Positions 20,855-30,152 of a stretch of 64,000 bases of DNA are shown piece by piece; within the stretch, counting starts at the first letter, position 1, and each line of letters starts with the position of its first letter. This DNA is from Streptococcus hillyeri (GTDB lineage: Bacteria; Bacillota; Bacilli; Lactobacillales; Streptococcaceae): NCBI RefSeq assembly GCF_003686955.1, contig NZ_RCVM01000006.1, forward strand, positions 26,837 to 90,836, in the 5' to 3' direction. The notes under the pieces are model-generated. The model did no database searches, was not told the DNA's origin, and was given only the letters and a program-made list of their open reading frames with translations. The translations under genes and the position numbers were made by a program.

Positions 20855-22204
20855 CTACTCAAAGAAAGCGTCGTAGAGTGCGCGCACAGCTGTTTTTTCG
20901 TCCTCAGTTCTAACGACAAACATGACAGAAAGTTCGCTGGCTCCTTGCGAAATCATCATCAGGTTGATGCCTGCTTCTGATAGTGCTTTGGTAGCAGTTG
21001 CAGTAACACCGATTTTACTCTTCATGTTTTCGCCCACAATCATTAGAATAGAGAGATTACGCTCGATAGAAACTTCATCTACTTCTAATTTACGGGTCAG
21101 TTGAGAGATGATTTCTTGTTCCTTGATAGGGGTTAACTCACGTCCACGGACAATAATGGACATGTCATCAATTCCAGTTGGCATGTGTTCAAAGCGGATA
21201 TTGAGTTCTTCAAGGATTTGGAGGACTTTTCGTCCAAAGCCAACTTCTCGATTCATCAAGTATTTGGACATATTGATACTTACAAAGTCGTTATCGCCAG
21301 AAATTCCCACAACAGGGGTAGCACTACTACTTGGTTCAAGTACAATGCGAGTCCCAGGGTGATCTGGATTATTGGTGTTTTTAATAACAAGCGGGATTTG
21401 ACCACGATAGGCTGGAATAAGCGCTTCGTCGTGGAGAACAGAGAAACCAGCATAGGCTAATTCACGCATTTCGCGATAGGTTAACTCTTTAATGGAGTGT
21501 GGTTTGTCGACAACACCAGGGTGGGCGGCAAAAATCCCATCAACATCTGTAAAGTTTTCATAAAGATCTGCCTTAACACCTGCAGCGATAATAGAACCTG
21601 TAATGTCAGAACCGCCTCGAGAAAAGGTACAAATGTGATTGTCAACGGTCACCCCAAAGAAGCCAGGAATGACTAAAATCTCATCGCTTTCGCGAAGCTC
21701 CTCTAATTTATCATAGCTAGATGGCAAAATACGAGCATTACCAGGTTCGCTAGTAACGATTAACCCAGCTTCTTTAGGATGGATGTAACGTGCATTTAAG
21801 CCTTCGGTACGGAAATATTCTGCAATGAGCTTGGCATTATTATCTTCTCCAGCTGCTAAGAAAGTATCGTATAAAAAGGCGTTATCTTCCTTTGGTAGCG
21901 TTGCTAAATCTTTAATAGCGCCAGCAATTTCTTCTAAAATAGCAGGGCGAAGTCCTAGTTCGTCAGTGATTGACTGGTAACGGTTGATAATCCAATCTTG
22001 ATCTTCACTAAAATTGTAGTCGGTAATGTAGTGTTTATAGTATTTGATGAGTGCATCAGTAACTTTAGTATCTTCTGAATGGCGTTTACCAGGTGCAGAA
22101 ACCACGACAAAACGACGAGTAGAATCACTTTTTACAATGTTTAAAACTTTTTTAAGCTGCTCAGCTGAAGCCAAGGAACTGCCACCAAATTTGATAACTT
22201 TCAT
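20855..22204 (-). CDS. Aspartate kinase
   Basis: Phosphorylates L-aspartate, the first step toward lysine, threonine and methionine. At 449 residues it is a monofunctional kinase: catalytic domain (1 to about 295) with KFGGSSLA at the N-terminus, FSRGGSDITGS near residue 200 and the FTDVDGIFAAHPG segment, then two ACT domains (about 310-449) for feedback control. The ribosome site AGAGGATTTAT precedes the ATG. It is transcribed alone, divergent from the fab cluster. No lysine riboswitch is seen in its short leader. Confidence 0.93.
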   Translation of the reverse strand: MKVIKFGGSSLASAEQLKKVLNIVKSDSTRRFVVVSAPGKRHSEDTKVTDALIKYYKHYITDYNFSEDQDWIINRYQSITDELGLRPAILEEIAGAIKDLATLPKEDNAFLYDTFLAAGEDNNAKLIAEYFRTEGLNARYIHPKEAGLIVTSEPGNARILPSSYDKLEELRESDEILVIPGFFGVTVDNHICTFSRGGSDITGSIIAAGVKADLYENFTDVDGIFAAHPGVVDKPHSIKELTYREMRELAYAGFSVLHDEALIPAYRGQIPLVIKNTNNPDHPGTRIVLEPSSSATPVVGISGDNDFVSINMSKYLMNREVGFGRKVLQILEELNIRFEHMPTGIDDMSIIVRGRELTPIKEQEIISQLTRKLEVDEVSIERNLSILMIVGENMKSKIGVTATATKALSEAGINLMMISQGASELSVMFVVRTEDEKTAVRALYDAFFE

Positions 22205-22234
22205 ATAAATCCTCTAAAAATCAAAAGTGAGATA

Positions 22235-22263
22235 ATTATAGCAAAATTCTGATAATTTGTCAT
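22235..22263 (-). promoter_or_regulatory. Aspartate kinase promoter
   Basis: On the minus strand ATGACA (22258-22263), a 17-base spacer and TATAAT (22235-22240), 30 bases before the start codon. Confidence 0.7.
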
Positions 22264-22301
22264 TTACTTTAAAAATTTAAAAAATCTTATCGATATTTTG
22301 C

Positions 22302-22329
22302 TTGACGAATAATTTCTTTGTGATATAAT
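22302..22329 (+). promoter_or_regulatory. fabM promoter
   Basis: TTGACG (22302-22307), 16-base spacer, TATAAT (22324-22329) with an extended TGA. The following AATTTGATAC...AATCAAATAAA may include half-sites resembling the FabT palindrome. Confidence 0.75.
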
Positions 22330-22382
22330 TTGATACAGAAATTATTTATAAATCAAATAAATAATTTTAAGGAGGAGGTTAT

Positions 22383-23177
22383 ATGAACTTTCAAACCATC
22401 CTATACGATGTGTCGGGTGATTTAGCGACTGTGACGTTTAATCGTCCAGAAGTGTCAAATGGATTCAATATTCCAATGTGTGAGGAGATTTTAACAGCAC
22501 TGAAACTTGCTGAGGAAGACTCTTCTGTCAGACTAGTCTTAATCCGTGCAGAGGGGAAAGTATTTTCTGTCGGTGGCGATTTGTCTGAAATGCAAAGAGC
22601 AGTTGAATCTGATGACATTCAGTCATTAGTTGATATTGCTAAATTGGTTCAAGACATTTCTTATCAGATGAAACGACTTCCTAAACCAGTTATCATGGCT
22701 GTTGATGGCCCTGTTGCTGGTGCGGCATTTAACATGGTTTTGGCAGCAGACTTTTGTGTTGCTAGTGAAAAATCTAAGTTTATTCAGGCCTTTGTCAATG
22801 TTGGGTTAGCACCTGATGCAGGTGGTCTCTACCTACTCATGCGAGCTGTCGGCATGAATAAGGCAACGCATTTAGTAATGACAGGTGAAGCTGTTACTGC
22901 TGAAAAAGCCTTAGATTATGGTTTTGTTTATAAGACCTGTTTGTCGGAGAAATTAGAAACGACAACGCAACAGCTCATTAAACGCTTAAAGCGAGGATCG
23001 TTCAATTCTTATCGTGCGATGAAAGAATTGGTTTGGCAAAGTTTCTTTTCCGGTTGGAAAGAATATGCTGGTATGGAATTAAAGCTTCAAGAAGCTCTTG
23101 CCTTTAAAGAGGATTTTAAAGAGGGTGTGAAAGCTTATTCTGAACGCCGTAGACCAAATTTTTCAGGTGAATGGTAG
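22383..23177 (+). CDS. fabM: trans-2-decenoyl-ACP isomerase, enoyl-CoA hydratase family
   Basis: A 264-residue crotonase-fold protein. In streptococci the enzyme at this position isomerises trans-2- to cis-3-decenoyl-ACP, the branch point for unsaturated fatty acids, replacing FabA. The oxyanion-hole segments are [13 protein letters not shown] (about 59-72) and [18 protein letters not shown] (about 104-122). It heads the fab cluster with its own promoter and an AAGGAGGAGG ribosome site. Sequence alone would say enoyl-CoA hydratase; FabM is chosen from position and length. Confidence 0.9.
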   Translation: MNFQTILYDVSGDLATVTFNRPEVSNGFNIPMCEEILTALKLAEEDSSVRLVLIRAEGKVFSVGGDLSEMQRAVESDDIQSLVDIAKLVQDISYQMKRLPKPVIMAVDGPVAGAAFNMVLAADFCVASEKSKFIQAFVNVGLAPDAGGLYLLMRAVGMNKATHLVMTGEAVTAEKALDYGFVYKTCLSEKLETTTQQLIKRLKRGSFNSYRAMKELVWQSFFSGWKEYAGMELKLQEALAFKEDFKEGVKAYSERRRPNFSGEW

Positions 23178-23187
23178 ATTGTTCTAA

Positions 23188-23228
23188 TTGTCAAATGATT
23201 TACAATGAGATATAATTTTATCATCAAA
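23188..23228 (+). promoter_or_regulatory. fabT promoter with FabT-like operator
   Basis: TTGTCA (23188-23193), 17-base spacer, TATAAT (23211-23216). TTTTATCATCAAA (23216-23228) matches 10 of 13 positions of the palindrome TTTGATTTTCAAA seen before fabK, and overlaps the promoter end, as expected for autoregulation. Confidence 0.65.
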
Positions 23229-23245
23229 TTATAAAGGAGTCTGAT

Positions 23246-23680
23246 ATGGACTTTCATCAGATTAATGATTATCTCGTTGACATCTTTAATCGCATTTTAG
23301 TTATTGAAGAAAACACTTTGCGTAGTAGCCCATTTAGCGATTGTACGATCAAGGAAGTGCATACCATTGATATTATTGGTAAGAGCCGTTTGGTGACGCC
23401 AAGCGATATTGCCAAAGAACTGATGGTCACTTTGGGAACAGTCACAACTGCTCTTAACAAATTAGAGAGTAAAGGATATGTTGTCCGTACCCGTTCTCAA
23501 GAAGATCGTCGGGTTGTCTACCTCAGTTTGACCAAAAAAGGTCGTGTCGTCTATCACTTGCATAAGAAATTCCATCGCGTGATGATTGACCAGATTTTAG
23601 CTGGCATGTCAGAAAATGAATTGGAAGGTTTAGAACGTGGCCTTGTTAATCTCCATACATTCTTGGAGGAGAGACGATAA
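23246..23680 (+). CDS. fabT: MarR-family regulator of fatty acid synthesis
   Basis: A 144-residue winged-helix repressor. The recognition region is [20 protein letters not shown] (about 56-75) followed by the wing with [16 protein letters not shown]. In streptococci FabT, using acyl-ACP as corepressor, represses most fab genes downstream of fabM. It overlaps fabH by one base (TAATG). Operator-like palindromes lie upstream of this gene and of fabK. Confidence 0.94.
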   Translation: MDFHQINDYLVDIFNRILVIEENTLRSSPFSDCTIKEVHTIDIIGKSRLVTPSDIAKELMVTLGTVTTALNKLESKGYVVRTRSQEDRRVVYLSLTKKGRVVYHLHKKFHRVMIDQILAGMSENELEGLERGLVNLHTFLEERR

Positions 23681-24642
23681 TGACTTTTGCAAAAATTAGT
23701 CAAGTGGCACATTATGTTCCTCAACAGGTAGTGAGTAATGATGACTTAGCTAAGATTATGGATACCTCAGACGAATGGATTTCAAGCAGAACAGGTATTC
23801 GTGAGCGCCATATCTCAGTGAATGAAAATACGAGTGATTTGGCGATTAAAGTAGCTTGGCAATTGCTCGAAAAATCTCATCTAGCTCCAGAGGAACTTGA
23901 CTTTATCCTTGTCGCAACAATGTCTCCTGACTCAATGATGCCATCAACGGCAGCGCGTGTTCAAGGTGCCCTTGGTGCAACAAATGCCTTTGCTTTTGAC
24001 TTATCAGCTGCTTGTTCGGGATTTGTTTTTGCTCTTGCAACAGCTGAAAAATTAATTCGTTCAGGTGCCTACGGCAAAGGTCTAGTTATTGGAGCAGAGG
24101 TCTTGTCTAAGCAATTAGACTGGTCAGACCGCTCAACCGCCGTTCTGTTTGGTGATGGTGCCGGTGGTGTCCTTTTGGAAAAGGCGTCAACTCCGCATTT
24201 TTTAGCAGAATCGCTTAATACTGACGGAAGTAAAGGTGGACTTCTAGGAGGAGATACTAAGGTTTGTTCTCCTTTCTCAGAAGAACAAGAAGAGGTAAAT
24301 CCCTTCATTCAGATGGACGGGAGAGCTATCTTTGACTTCACCATTCGAACAGTTTCTAAGAGTATTTTGGCTATCATGGAGGAAGCTGGAGAACCAGATT
24401 ATTTCTTGCTCCATCAGGCCAATGAACGTATTTTAGATAAAATGGCTAAAAAAATTGGCGTCAGTCGCGACAAGTTTTTAGCCAACATGCAACACTATGG
24501 TAATACAAGTGCAGCATCTATTCCGATTTTGCTTTCTGAAAATGTCGCAAACGGAACCCTTAAATTAGATGGCTCTCAAAAAATTCTTCTATCAGGATTC
24601 GGTGGAGGTTTGACTTGGGGCAATTTAATTGTTAGAATTTAG
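23680..24642 (+). CDS. fabH: Beta-ketoacyl-ACP synthase III
   Basis: Starts fatty acid chains by condensing acetyl-CoA with malonyl-ACP. The 320-residue thiolase fold shows the nucleophile Cys in [12 protein letters not shown] (about residue 111), His in LHQANERI (about 246) and Asn in YGNTSAAS (about 276). Translationally coupled to fabT by the TAATG overlap. Confidence 0.96.
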   Translation: MTFAKISQVAHYVPQQVVSNDDLAKIMDTSDEWISSRTGIRERHISVNENTSDLAIKVAWQLLEKSHLAPEELDFILVATMSPDSMMPSTAARVQGALGATNAFAFDLSAACSGFVFALATAEKLIRSGAYGKGLVIGAEVLSKQLDWSDRSTAVLFGDGAGGVLLEKASTPHFLAESLNTDGSKGGLLGGDTKVCSPFSEEQEEVNPFIQMDGRAIFDFTIRTVSKSILAIMEEAGEPDYFLLHQANERILDKMAKKIGVSRDKFLANMQHYGNTSAASIPILLSENVANGTLKLDGSQKILLSGFGGGLTWGNLIVRI

Positions 24643-24695
24643 TTAATCTGCGTAAAACGCAAATAAAATTTTATATTATACAGAGGAGAAATCTC

Positions 24696-24920
24696 ATGGC
24701 AGTATTTGAAAAAGTACAAGAAATTATCGTTGAAGAACTTGGTAAAGAAGCAGAAGAAGTAAAATTGGAAACAACTTTTGATGATCTTGATGCAGACTCA
24801 CTTGATGTTTTCCAAGTTATCTCAGAAATTGAAGATGCTTTTGACATCCAAATTGAAACTGAAGAAGGTCTTAACACTGTAGGTGACCTTGTTGCTTACG
24901 TTGAAGAAAAAACAAAATAA
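24696..24920 (+). CDS. acpP: Acyl carrier protein
   Basis: The 74-residue acidic carrier of growing acyl chains. The phosphopantetheine Ser is in DADSLD (about residue 35). Ribosome site AGAGGAGAAA before the ATG. A possible hairpin follows before fabK. Very acidic composition and four-helix length are as expected. Confidence 0.96.
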   Translation: MAVFEKVQEIIVEELGKEAEEVKLETTFDDLDADSLDVFQVISEIEDAFDIQIETEEGLNTVGDLVAYVEEKTK

Positions 24921-24935
24921 AACAGTGAATGTTTA

Positions 24936-24981
24936 AAAGAAGAAATGAGGTTGTGAGTAATATCCAACCTTTCTTCTTAAA
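24936..24981 (+). terminator. Imperfect long hairpin between acpP and fabK
   Basis: AAGAAGAAATGAGGTTG can pair with CAACCTTTCTTCTT with a small bulge. It could attenuate or protect the acpP message. The T-run is weak. Confidence 0.4.
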
Positions 24982-24988
24982 TCTATAC

Positions 24989-25001
24989 TTTGATTTTCAA
25001 A
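24989..25001 (+). promoter_or_regulatory. FabT operator before fabK
   Basis: TTTGATTTTCAAA is a palindromic FabT-type box, 41 bases before the fabK start. Its position matches the second FabT site described in S. pneumoniae. Confidence 0.75.
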
Positions 25002-25041
25002 TCATTATATGAAGTTTATTTGTTAGAAGGTTAGTAGAAAA

Positions 25042-25998
25042 ATGAAATCTCGCATTACAGAACTTTTGGGGATTGACTATCCTATTTTCCAAGGGGGCAT
25101 GGCTTGGGTGGCTGATGGTGATTTAGCTGGTGCCGTTTCAAATGCAGGAGGCCTTGGAATTATAGGTGGTGGAAATGCTCCGAAAGAGGTAGTAAAAGCT
25201 AATATTGATAGGGTAAAAGCAATCACTGACAAACCTTTTGGGGTTAATATCATGCTTTTATCTCCCTTTGCTGATGACATTGTCAATCTTGTGATTGAAG
25301 AGGGAGTTAAGGTTGTGACAACAGGGGCTGGAAACCCAGGAAAATACATGGAACGTTTCCATGAAGCAGGTATCACGGTTATTCCAGTTGTTCCTTCAGT
25401 AGCTCTTGCTAAACGTATGGAAAAATTAGGGGCAGACGCCGTTATTGCGGAAGGGATGGAAGCTGGTGGTCACATCGGTAAATTGACCACAATGACGCTT
25501 GTTCGCCAAGTGGTTGATGCAGTTGATATTCCAGTGATTGCAGCAGGTGGTATTGCTGATGGAAATGGCGCAGCTGCTGCCTTTATGCTAGGCGCTGAGG
25601 CGATTCAAGTTGGAACTCGTTTTGTTGTCGCTAAAGAGTCAAATGCTCACCAAAATTTCAAAGATAAAATTTTGAAGGCTAAAGACATTGATACCGTAGT
25701 ATCAGCTTCTGTCGTTGGTCACCCAGTTCGTGCGATTAAAAATAAATTATCGACGAGCTATGCTAACGCAGAAAAAGAATTTTTAGCAGGTCGAAAAACA
25801 GCAGAAGAAATTGAAGAACTTGGTGCAGGTGCCCTCAAAAATGCTGTTGTTGATGGTGATGTCGTTAACGGTTCTGTAATGGCAGGTCAAATTGCAGGAC
25901 TTGTACGCAAAGAAGAAACCTGTCAAGAAATCTTGGAAGACCTCTATAACGGAGCACGTCAAGTCATTCTGGCAGAAGCAAAACGCTGGATGGATTAA
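25042..25998 (+). CDS. fabK: Enoyl-ACP reductase II (FMN-dependent)
   Basis: Reduces trans-2-enoyl-ACP, the last step of each elongation cycle. This 318-residue TIM-barrel flavoprotein is the streptococcal replacement for FabI and is therefore triclosan-resistant in known cases. The FMN segments GGMAWVADGDLAGAVSNAGG (about 13-32), EGMEAGGHIG with the active-site His (about 138-147) and IAAGGIADG (about 170-178) are visible. The ribosome site is weak (GAAGG, further than usual). Confidence 0.95.
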   Translation: MKSRITELLGIDYPIFQGGMAWVADGDLAGAVSNAGGLGIIGGGNAPKEVVKANIDRVKAITDKPFGVNIMLLSPFADDIVNLVIEEGVKVVTTGAGNPGKYMERFHEAGITVIPVVPSVALAKRMEKLGADAVIAEGMEAGGHIGKLTTMTLVRQVVDAVDIPVIAAGGIADGNGAAAAFMLGAEAIQVGTRFVVAKESNAHQNFKDKILKAKDIDTVVSASVVGHPVRAIKNKLSTSYANAEKEFLAGRKTAEEIEELGAGALKNAVVDGDVVNGSVMAGQIAGLVRKEETCQEILEDLYNGARQVILAEAKRWMD

Positions 25999-26106
25999 GA
26001 ATTTGCTACGAAGCAAGTGTCTTTGTTATTAGTTTAATAATAGTAGCTATCTAATAACTATTAAAAATAAAGAAAAGATGGGCAAATGCTCAAAAAGGAT
26101 ATTAAC

Positions 26107-27030
26107 ATGTCTAAAAAAGCTTTTTTATTCGCAGGACAGGGTGCTCAAAAACTTGGGATGGCTAGAGATCTTTATGATGCCTATCCTATTGTTAAGGAGA
26201 CCTTTGATACCGCTAGTAGCATTTTGGGTTATGACTTGCGTGAGTTGATTGATAACAATGAGGAAAAATTAAATCAGACTCGTTACACTCAGCCAGCTAT
26301 TTTAACAACATCGGTTGCTATTTACCGTCTTTTAGCTGAAAAGGGAATGACTCCTGATATTGTAGCTGGCTTGTCTCTTGGTGAATACTCAGCTCTTGTA
26401 GCAAGTGGTGCATTGCGATTTGAAGATGCAGTTGCTCTGGTTGCTAAGCGTGGTGAATTTATGGAGACTGCCGCACCGGCTGGTAGTGGTAAAATGGTCG
26501 CGGTTATGAATACAGATCCTGCTTTAATTGAAGAGATTTGCCAAAAAGCCTCTGAAAAGGGTGTGGTAACTCCTGCTAACTACAACACTCCCGCACAAAT
26601 TGTTATCGGCGGTGAAGTGGAAGCAGTCGACTATGCTGTCGAGTTGTTGAAAGAAGCAGGAGCTAAGCGATTAATTCCGCTTAATGTTTCTGGGCCGTTC
26701 CATACAGCTCTACTAGCATCGGCCTCTCAGAAATTGTCTAGTGAACTTGATAAGGTTGATTTTTCGGACTTTAATTGTCCTTTAGTTGGAAATACCGAAG
26801 CTAACATAATGGCTAAAGAGGCTATTAAGTCTTTACTTGCTCGTCAAGTGATGGAACCTGTTCGTTTTTATGACTCGGTAGCAACTATTCAGGAGTTTGG
26901 TATAGAAGAAGTGATTGAAATTGGGCCTGGTAAGGTTTTGTCAGGATTTATTAAAAAAATTGATAAAAACCTTCCAGTAAAAACAGTAGAGGATTTAGAT
27001 TCTTTACAATATCTTCTGGAGTGTAATTAA
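26107..27030 (+). CDS. fabD: Malonyl-CoA:ACP transacylase
   Basis: Loads malonyl groups onto ACP. The catalytic Ser is in GLSLGEYSAL (about residue 92) and the His in SGPFHTALL (about 199). I start at ATG 26107 (MSKKAFLFAGQG), with AAAGGAT about eight bases upstream; the ATG at 26086 has no equivalent in the family. The 307-residue length is normal. fabG begins directly after the stop. Confidence 0.95.
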   Translation: MSKKAFLFAGQGAQKLGMARDLYDAYPIVKETFDTASSILGYDLRELIDNNEEKLNQTRYTQPAILTTSVAIYRLLAEKGMTPDIVAGLSLGEYSALVASGALRFEDAVALVAKRGEFMETAAPAGSGKMVAVMNTDPALIEEICQKASEKGVVTPANYNTPAQIVIGGEVEAVDYAVELLKEAGAKRLIPLNVSGPFHTALLASASQKLSSELDKVDFSDFNCPLVGNTEANIMAKEAIKSLLARQVMEPVRFYDSVATIQEFGIEEVIEIGPGKVLSGFIKKIDKNLPVKTVEDLDSLQYLLECN

Positions 27031-27768
27031 ATGGAAATTAAATCAAAAAATGTTTTTGTCACAGGGTCAACTCGAGGAATTGGTCTCGCGATTGCCCATA
27101 AATTTGCTAGCCTTGGTGCTAATGTCGTTCTTAATGGTCGCTCTGCTATTTCTGAAGAATTGCTGGCGCAATTTGCTGATTATGGCGTTAAAGTGTGTGC
27201 TATTTCTGGCGACATCTCAAAATTTGAAGATGCCGAACGTATGGTTAAGGAAGCAACTGCTATTTTAGGTAGTGTTGATATCTTAGTCAACAATGCTGGT
27301 ATCACTAATGACAAATTAATGCTTAAAATGACTGAGGAAGACTTTGAAAAAGTTCTCAAGATCAATTTGACTGGTGCCTTTAACATGACAAAATCAGTCT
27401 TAAAACCGATGACTAAAGCCAGAGAAGGTGCTATCATCAATGTGTCATCTGTTGTCGGTTTAGCTGGTAACATTGGTCAGGCTAATTACGCAGCTTCAAA
27501 AGCGGGGCTCATTGGTTTTACCAAGTCTGTGGCTAAAGAAGTAGCCATGCGTGGTGTTCGTGTCAATGCTATTGCTCCTGGCTTTATTGAGTCAGATATG
27601 ACTGATGTTATTCCAGAAAAAATGAAAGAAGCAATGTTGTCACAAATTCCAATGAAAGTGATTGGAAAACCTGAACAAGTTGCAGAAGTTGCGGTTTTCT
27701 TAGCCCAACAAGAGTACCTAACTGGTCAAGTGATTGCTATTGATGGTGGCATGACCATGCAAGGTTAA
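27031..27768 (+). CDS. fabG: 3-oxoacyl-ACP reductase
   Basis: NADPH-dependent short-chain reductase of 245 residues. Cofactor loop TGSTRGIGLA (about 11-20), NNAG (about 87), and the catalytic Ser/Tyr/Lys in NVSSVVG and YAASKAG (about 139-160). Begins immediately after the fabD stop, with GGAG inside the end of fabD as its ribosome site, so the two are coupled. Confidence 0.96.
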   Translation: MEIKSKNVFVTGSTRGIGLAIAHKFASLGANVVLNGRSAISEELLAQFADYGVKVCAISGDISKFEDAERMVKEATAILGSVDILVNNAGITNDKLMLKMTEEDFEKVLKINLTGAFNMTKSVLKPMTKAREGAIINVSSVVGLAGNIGQANYAASKAGLIGFTKSVAKEVAMRGVRVNAIAPGFIESDMTDVIPEKMKEAMLSQIPMKVIGKPEQVAEVAVFLAQQEYLTGQVIAIDGGMTMQG

Positions 27769-27842
27769 GCCAAGTCAATAAAGCGTTTATGTTGCTAAAT
27801 AGGAAAGATAAGTGAGAAGGCAGATTGCCAAGGAGAAAGAAG

Positions 27843-29072
27843 ATGACAAATCGTGTTGTAATCACAGGTTATGGTGTGACCTCGCCAATCGGAAATACAC
27901 CAGAAGAATTTTGGGCTAGTCTTCGTGATGGTAAGATTGGAATCAAGCCAATTACGAAGTTTGACACAAGCGACTTTGCAGTTAAAAATGCAGCTGAAAT
28001 TCAAGATTTTCCTTTTGATAAGTATTTTGTCAAGAAAGATACAAACCGTTACGATTTGTATTCATTATATGCTCTTTATGCCGCTAACGAAGCTGTCAAT
28101 CATGCTAATTTAGATGTTGAAACGATTGATACAGACCGTTTTGGTGTTATCGTTGCCTCAGGTATTGGTGGTATCCAAGAAATTGAAGAGCAGGTTATTC
28201 GTTTGCACGAAAAAGGACCAAAACGTGTGAAACCAATGACGCTACCAAAATGCTTGCCAAATATGGCGGCAGGAAATGTTGCAATGGCATTTAATGCTCA
28301 CGGTGTTTGTAAGTCTGTAAACACAGCTTGTGCCTCATCGAATGATGCTATTGGTGATGCTTTCCGTACTATCAAATTTGGTTTACAGGATATCATGCTA
28401 GTTGGTGGAGCAGAAGCGTCAATTACGCGCTTTGCGATTGCTGGTTTCCAAAGTTTAACAGCATTGTCTACAACAGAAAATCCAGAACGTGCCTCTATTC
28501 CATTTGACAAAGACCGTAATGGTTTTGTCATGGGAGAAGGGTCAGGGATGCTTGTCCTAGAAAGTCTTGAGCATGCACAAAAACGTGGAGCGACTATCTT
28601 AGCAGAAGTAGTTGGTTACGGCAATACCTGCGATGCTTACCACATGACTTCACCGCATCCAGAAGGTTTGGGTGCTCGTAAGGCAATGTCACTTGCCCTT
28701 CAAGAAGCAGGTATTGAAGCATCGGATGTTGATTATGTTAATGCTCATGGAACGTCAACTCCTGCTAATGAAAAAGGTGAAAGCCAAGCTATCGTAGCGG
28801 TTTTAGGCAAAGATGTCCCAGTATCATCAACAAAATCATTTACAGGTCACCTATTGGGTGCTGCTGGAGCTGTTGAGGCGATTGCAACTGTTGAAGCCAT
28901 TCGCCATAGCTTTATTCCTAAAACTGCGGGAACGCAAGAATTATCAGAAGACATTGAGGCCAATGTCGTTATGGGACAAGGTTTAGAACGAGAAGTTAAA
29001 TATGCGATTTCAAATACCTTTGGATTTGGTGGGCATAATGCGGTTCTTGCCTTGAAGCGTTGGGAGGATTAA
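27843..29072 (+). CDS. fabF: Beta-ketoacyl-ACP synthase II
   Basis: Elongating condensing enzyme of 409 residues. Nucleophile Cys in NTACASSNDA (about 163), His in NAHGTSTPANE (about 303) and GHLLGAAGA (about 340). I start at ATG 27843 because AAGGAGAAAG is just upstream. The longer TTG reading would include the ribosome site. accB follows three bases after the stop. Confidence 0.96.
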   Translation: MTNRVVITGYGVTSPIGNTPEEFWASLRDGKIGIKPITKFDTSDFAVKNAAEIQDFPFDKYFVKKDTNRYDLYSLYALYAANEAVNHANLDVETIDTDRFGVIVASGIGGIQEIEEQVIRLHEKGPKRVKPMTLPKCLPNMAAGNVAMAFNAHGVCKSVNTACASSNDAIGDAFRTIKFGLQDIMLVGGAEASITRFAIAGFQSLTALSTTENPERASIPFDKDRNGFVMGEGSGMLVLESLEHAQKRGATILAEVVGYGNTCDAYHMTSPHPEGLGARKAMSLALQEAGIEASDVDYVNAHGTSTPANEKGESQAIVAVLGKDVPVSSTKSFTGHLLGAAGAVEAIATVEAIRHSFIPKTAGTQELSEDIEANVVMGQGLEREVKYAISNTFGFGGHNAVLALKRWED

Positions 29073-29075
29073 AAC

Positions 29076-29546
29076 GTGAATATTAGTGAAATCAAAGATT
29101 TGATGGCTCAATTTGATCAATCGAGTCTTCGTGAATTTACTTATAAAAAAGACGGAAACGAATTGTCGTTTTCAAAAAATAAGCAAAGCAATTTTTCTGC
29201 AGCCCCTGTAGAAAGCCAAGCACCTGTTATGCAAACGGCAGCTGTTGAGACTGTGCCAACTCCTCAAAAAGAAGAGGGTCAAAGTTCTTCGCCAGCTCAA
29301 CTTGCAGCAGAGGGGGATGTGGTTGAAAGTCCTCTAGTTGGAATTGCCTACTTGTCACCAGGACCAGACAAACCTACCTTTGTATCCGTTGGTGATACCG
29401 TTAAAAAAGGTCAGACGCTTCTCATTGTTGAAGCCATGAAGGTGATGAATGAAGTTCCAGCACCAAAGGATGGTGTGGTAACAGAAATTTTAGTAGCCAA
29501 TGAAGAAGTGGTAGACTTTGGAAAAGGATTGGTGCGTATCAAATGA
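29076..29546 (+). CDS. accB: Biotin carboxyl carrier protein of acetyl-CoA carboxylase
   Basis: A 156-residue BCCP. The biotinylated Lys is in VEAMKVMNE (about residue 122), in a C-terminal biotinyl domain (about 82-156). The N-terminal helix and a Pro/Ala/Gln-rich linker (about 35-80) precede it. Starts at GTG 29076 with GGGAGG inside the end of fabF. Overlaps fabZ by ATGA. Confidence 0.95.
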   Translation: MNISEIKDLMAQFDQSSLREFTYKKDGNELSFSKNKQSNFSAAPVESQAPVMQTAAVETVPTPQKEEGQSSSPAQLAAEGDVVESPLVGIAYLSPGPDKPTFVSVGDTVKKGQTLLIVEAMKVMNEVPAPKDGVVTEILVANEEVVDFGKGLVRIK

Positions 29547-29968
29547 CGATAGATATTGCTCAAATCAAAGAAGCCTTACCACATCGCTACCCATTTTTGT
29601 TGGTTGACCGTGTTCTTGAAGTTTCAGAAGATGAAATTGTAGCCATCAAAAATGTAACGATTAATGAGCCGTTTTTCCAAGGTCATTTTCCACAATACCC
29701 TGTAATGCCTGGCGTTCTTATCATGGAAGCCTTGGCACAGACTGCAGGTGTTTTGGAGCTATCTAAAGAAGAAAACAAGGGGAAATTGGTCTTCTACGCA
29801 GGGATGGATAAGGTTAAATTTAAAAAACAAGTTATCCCAGGAGATCAACTTGTGATGACAGCTAAATTTGTTAAGCGTCGTGGGACTATTGCTGTCGTTG
29901 AAGCGAAAGCAGAAGTTGATGGCAAACTAGCTGCGAGTGGTGTCCTCACATTTGCCATTGGAAACTAA
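29543..29968 (+). CDS. fabZ: 3-hydroxyacyl-ACP dehydratase
   Basis: Hot-dog dehydratase of 141 residues with the active-site His in [13 protein letters not shown] (about residue 48) and Glu in EALAQTAGV. Starts inside the accB stop (ATGA), so it is coupled to accB. With FabM present and no FabA, it does all dehydrations in the cycle. Confidence 0.96.
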   Translation: MTIDIAQIKEALPHRYPFLLVDRVLEVSEDEIVAIKNVTINEPFFQGHFPQYPVMPGVLIMEALAQTAGVLELSKEENKGKLVFYAGMDKVKFKKQVIPGDQLVMTAKFVKRRGTIAVVEAKAEVDGKLAASGVLTFAIGN

Positions 29969-30152
29969 TGGCATCTTCCTGTGAACCGATTAAGTTGTAT
30001 TAAATGGGATAACTTATATCGGGATGGTTTCATTTGTCTAGCCATAATGGTAGTGGCAAATGATGACGCATTAGTCTTTAAAAAATGAGAGAGGATGAAA
30101 CGTAAATGGCATTTCTGCGATAGGTTGAGATGTTGTTTATGGACTCATAATT

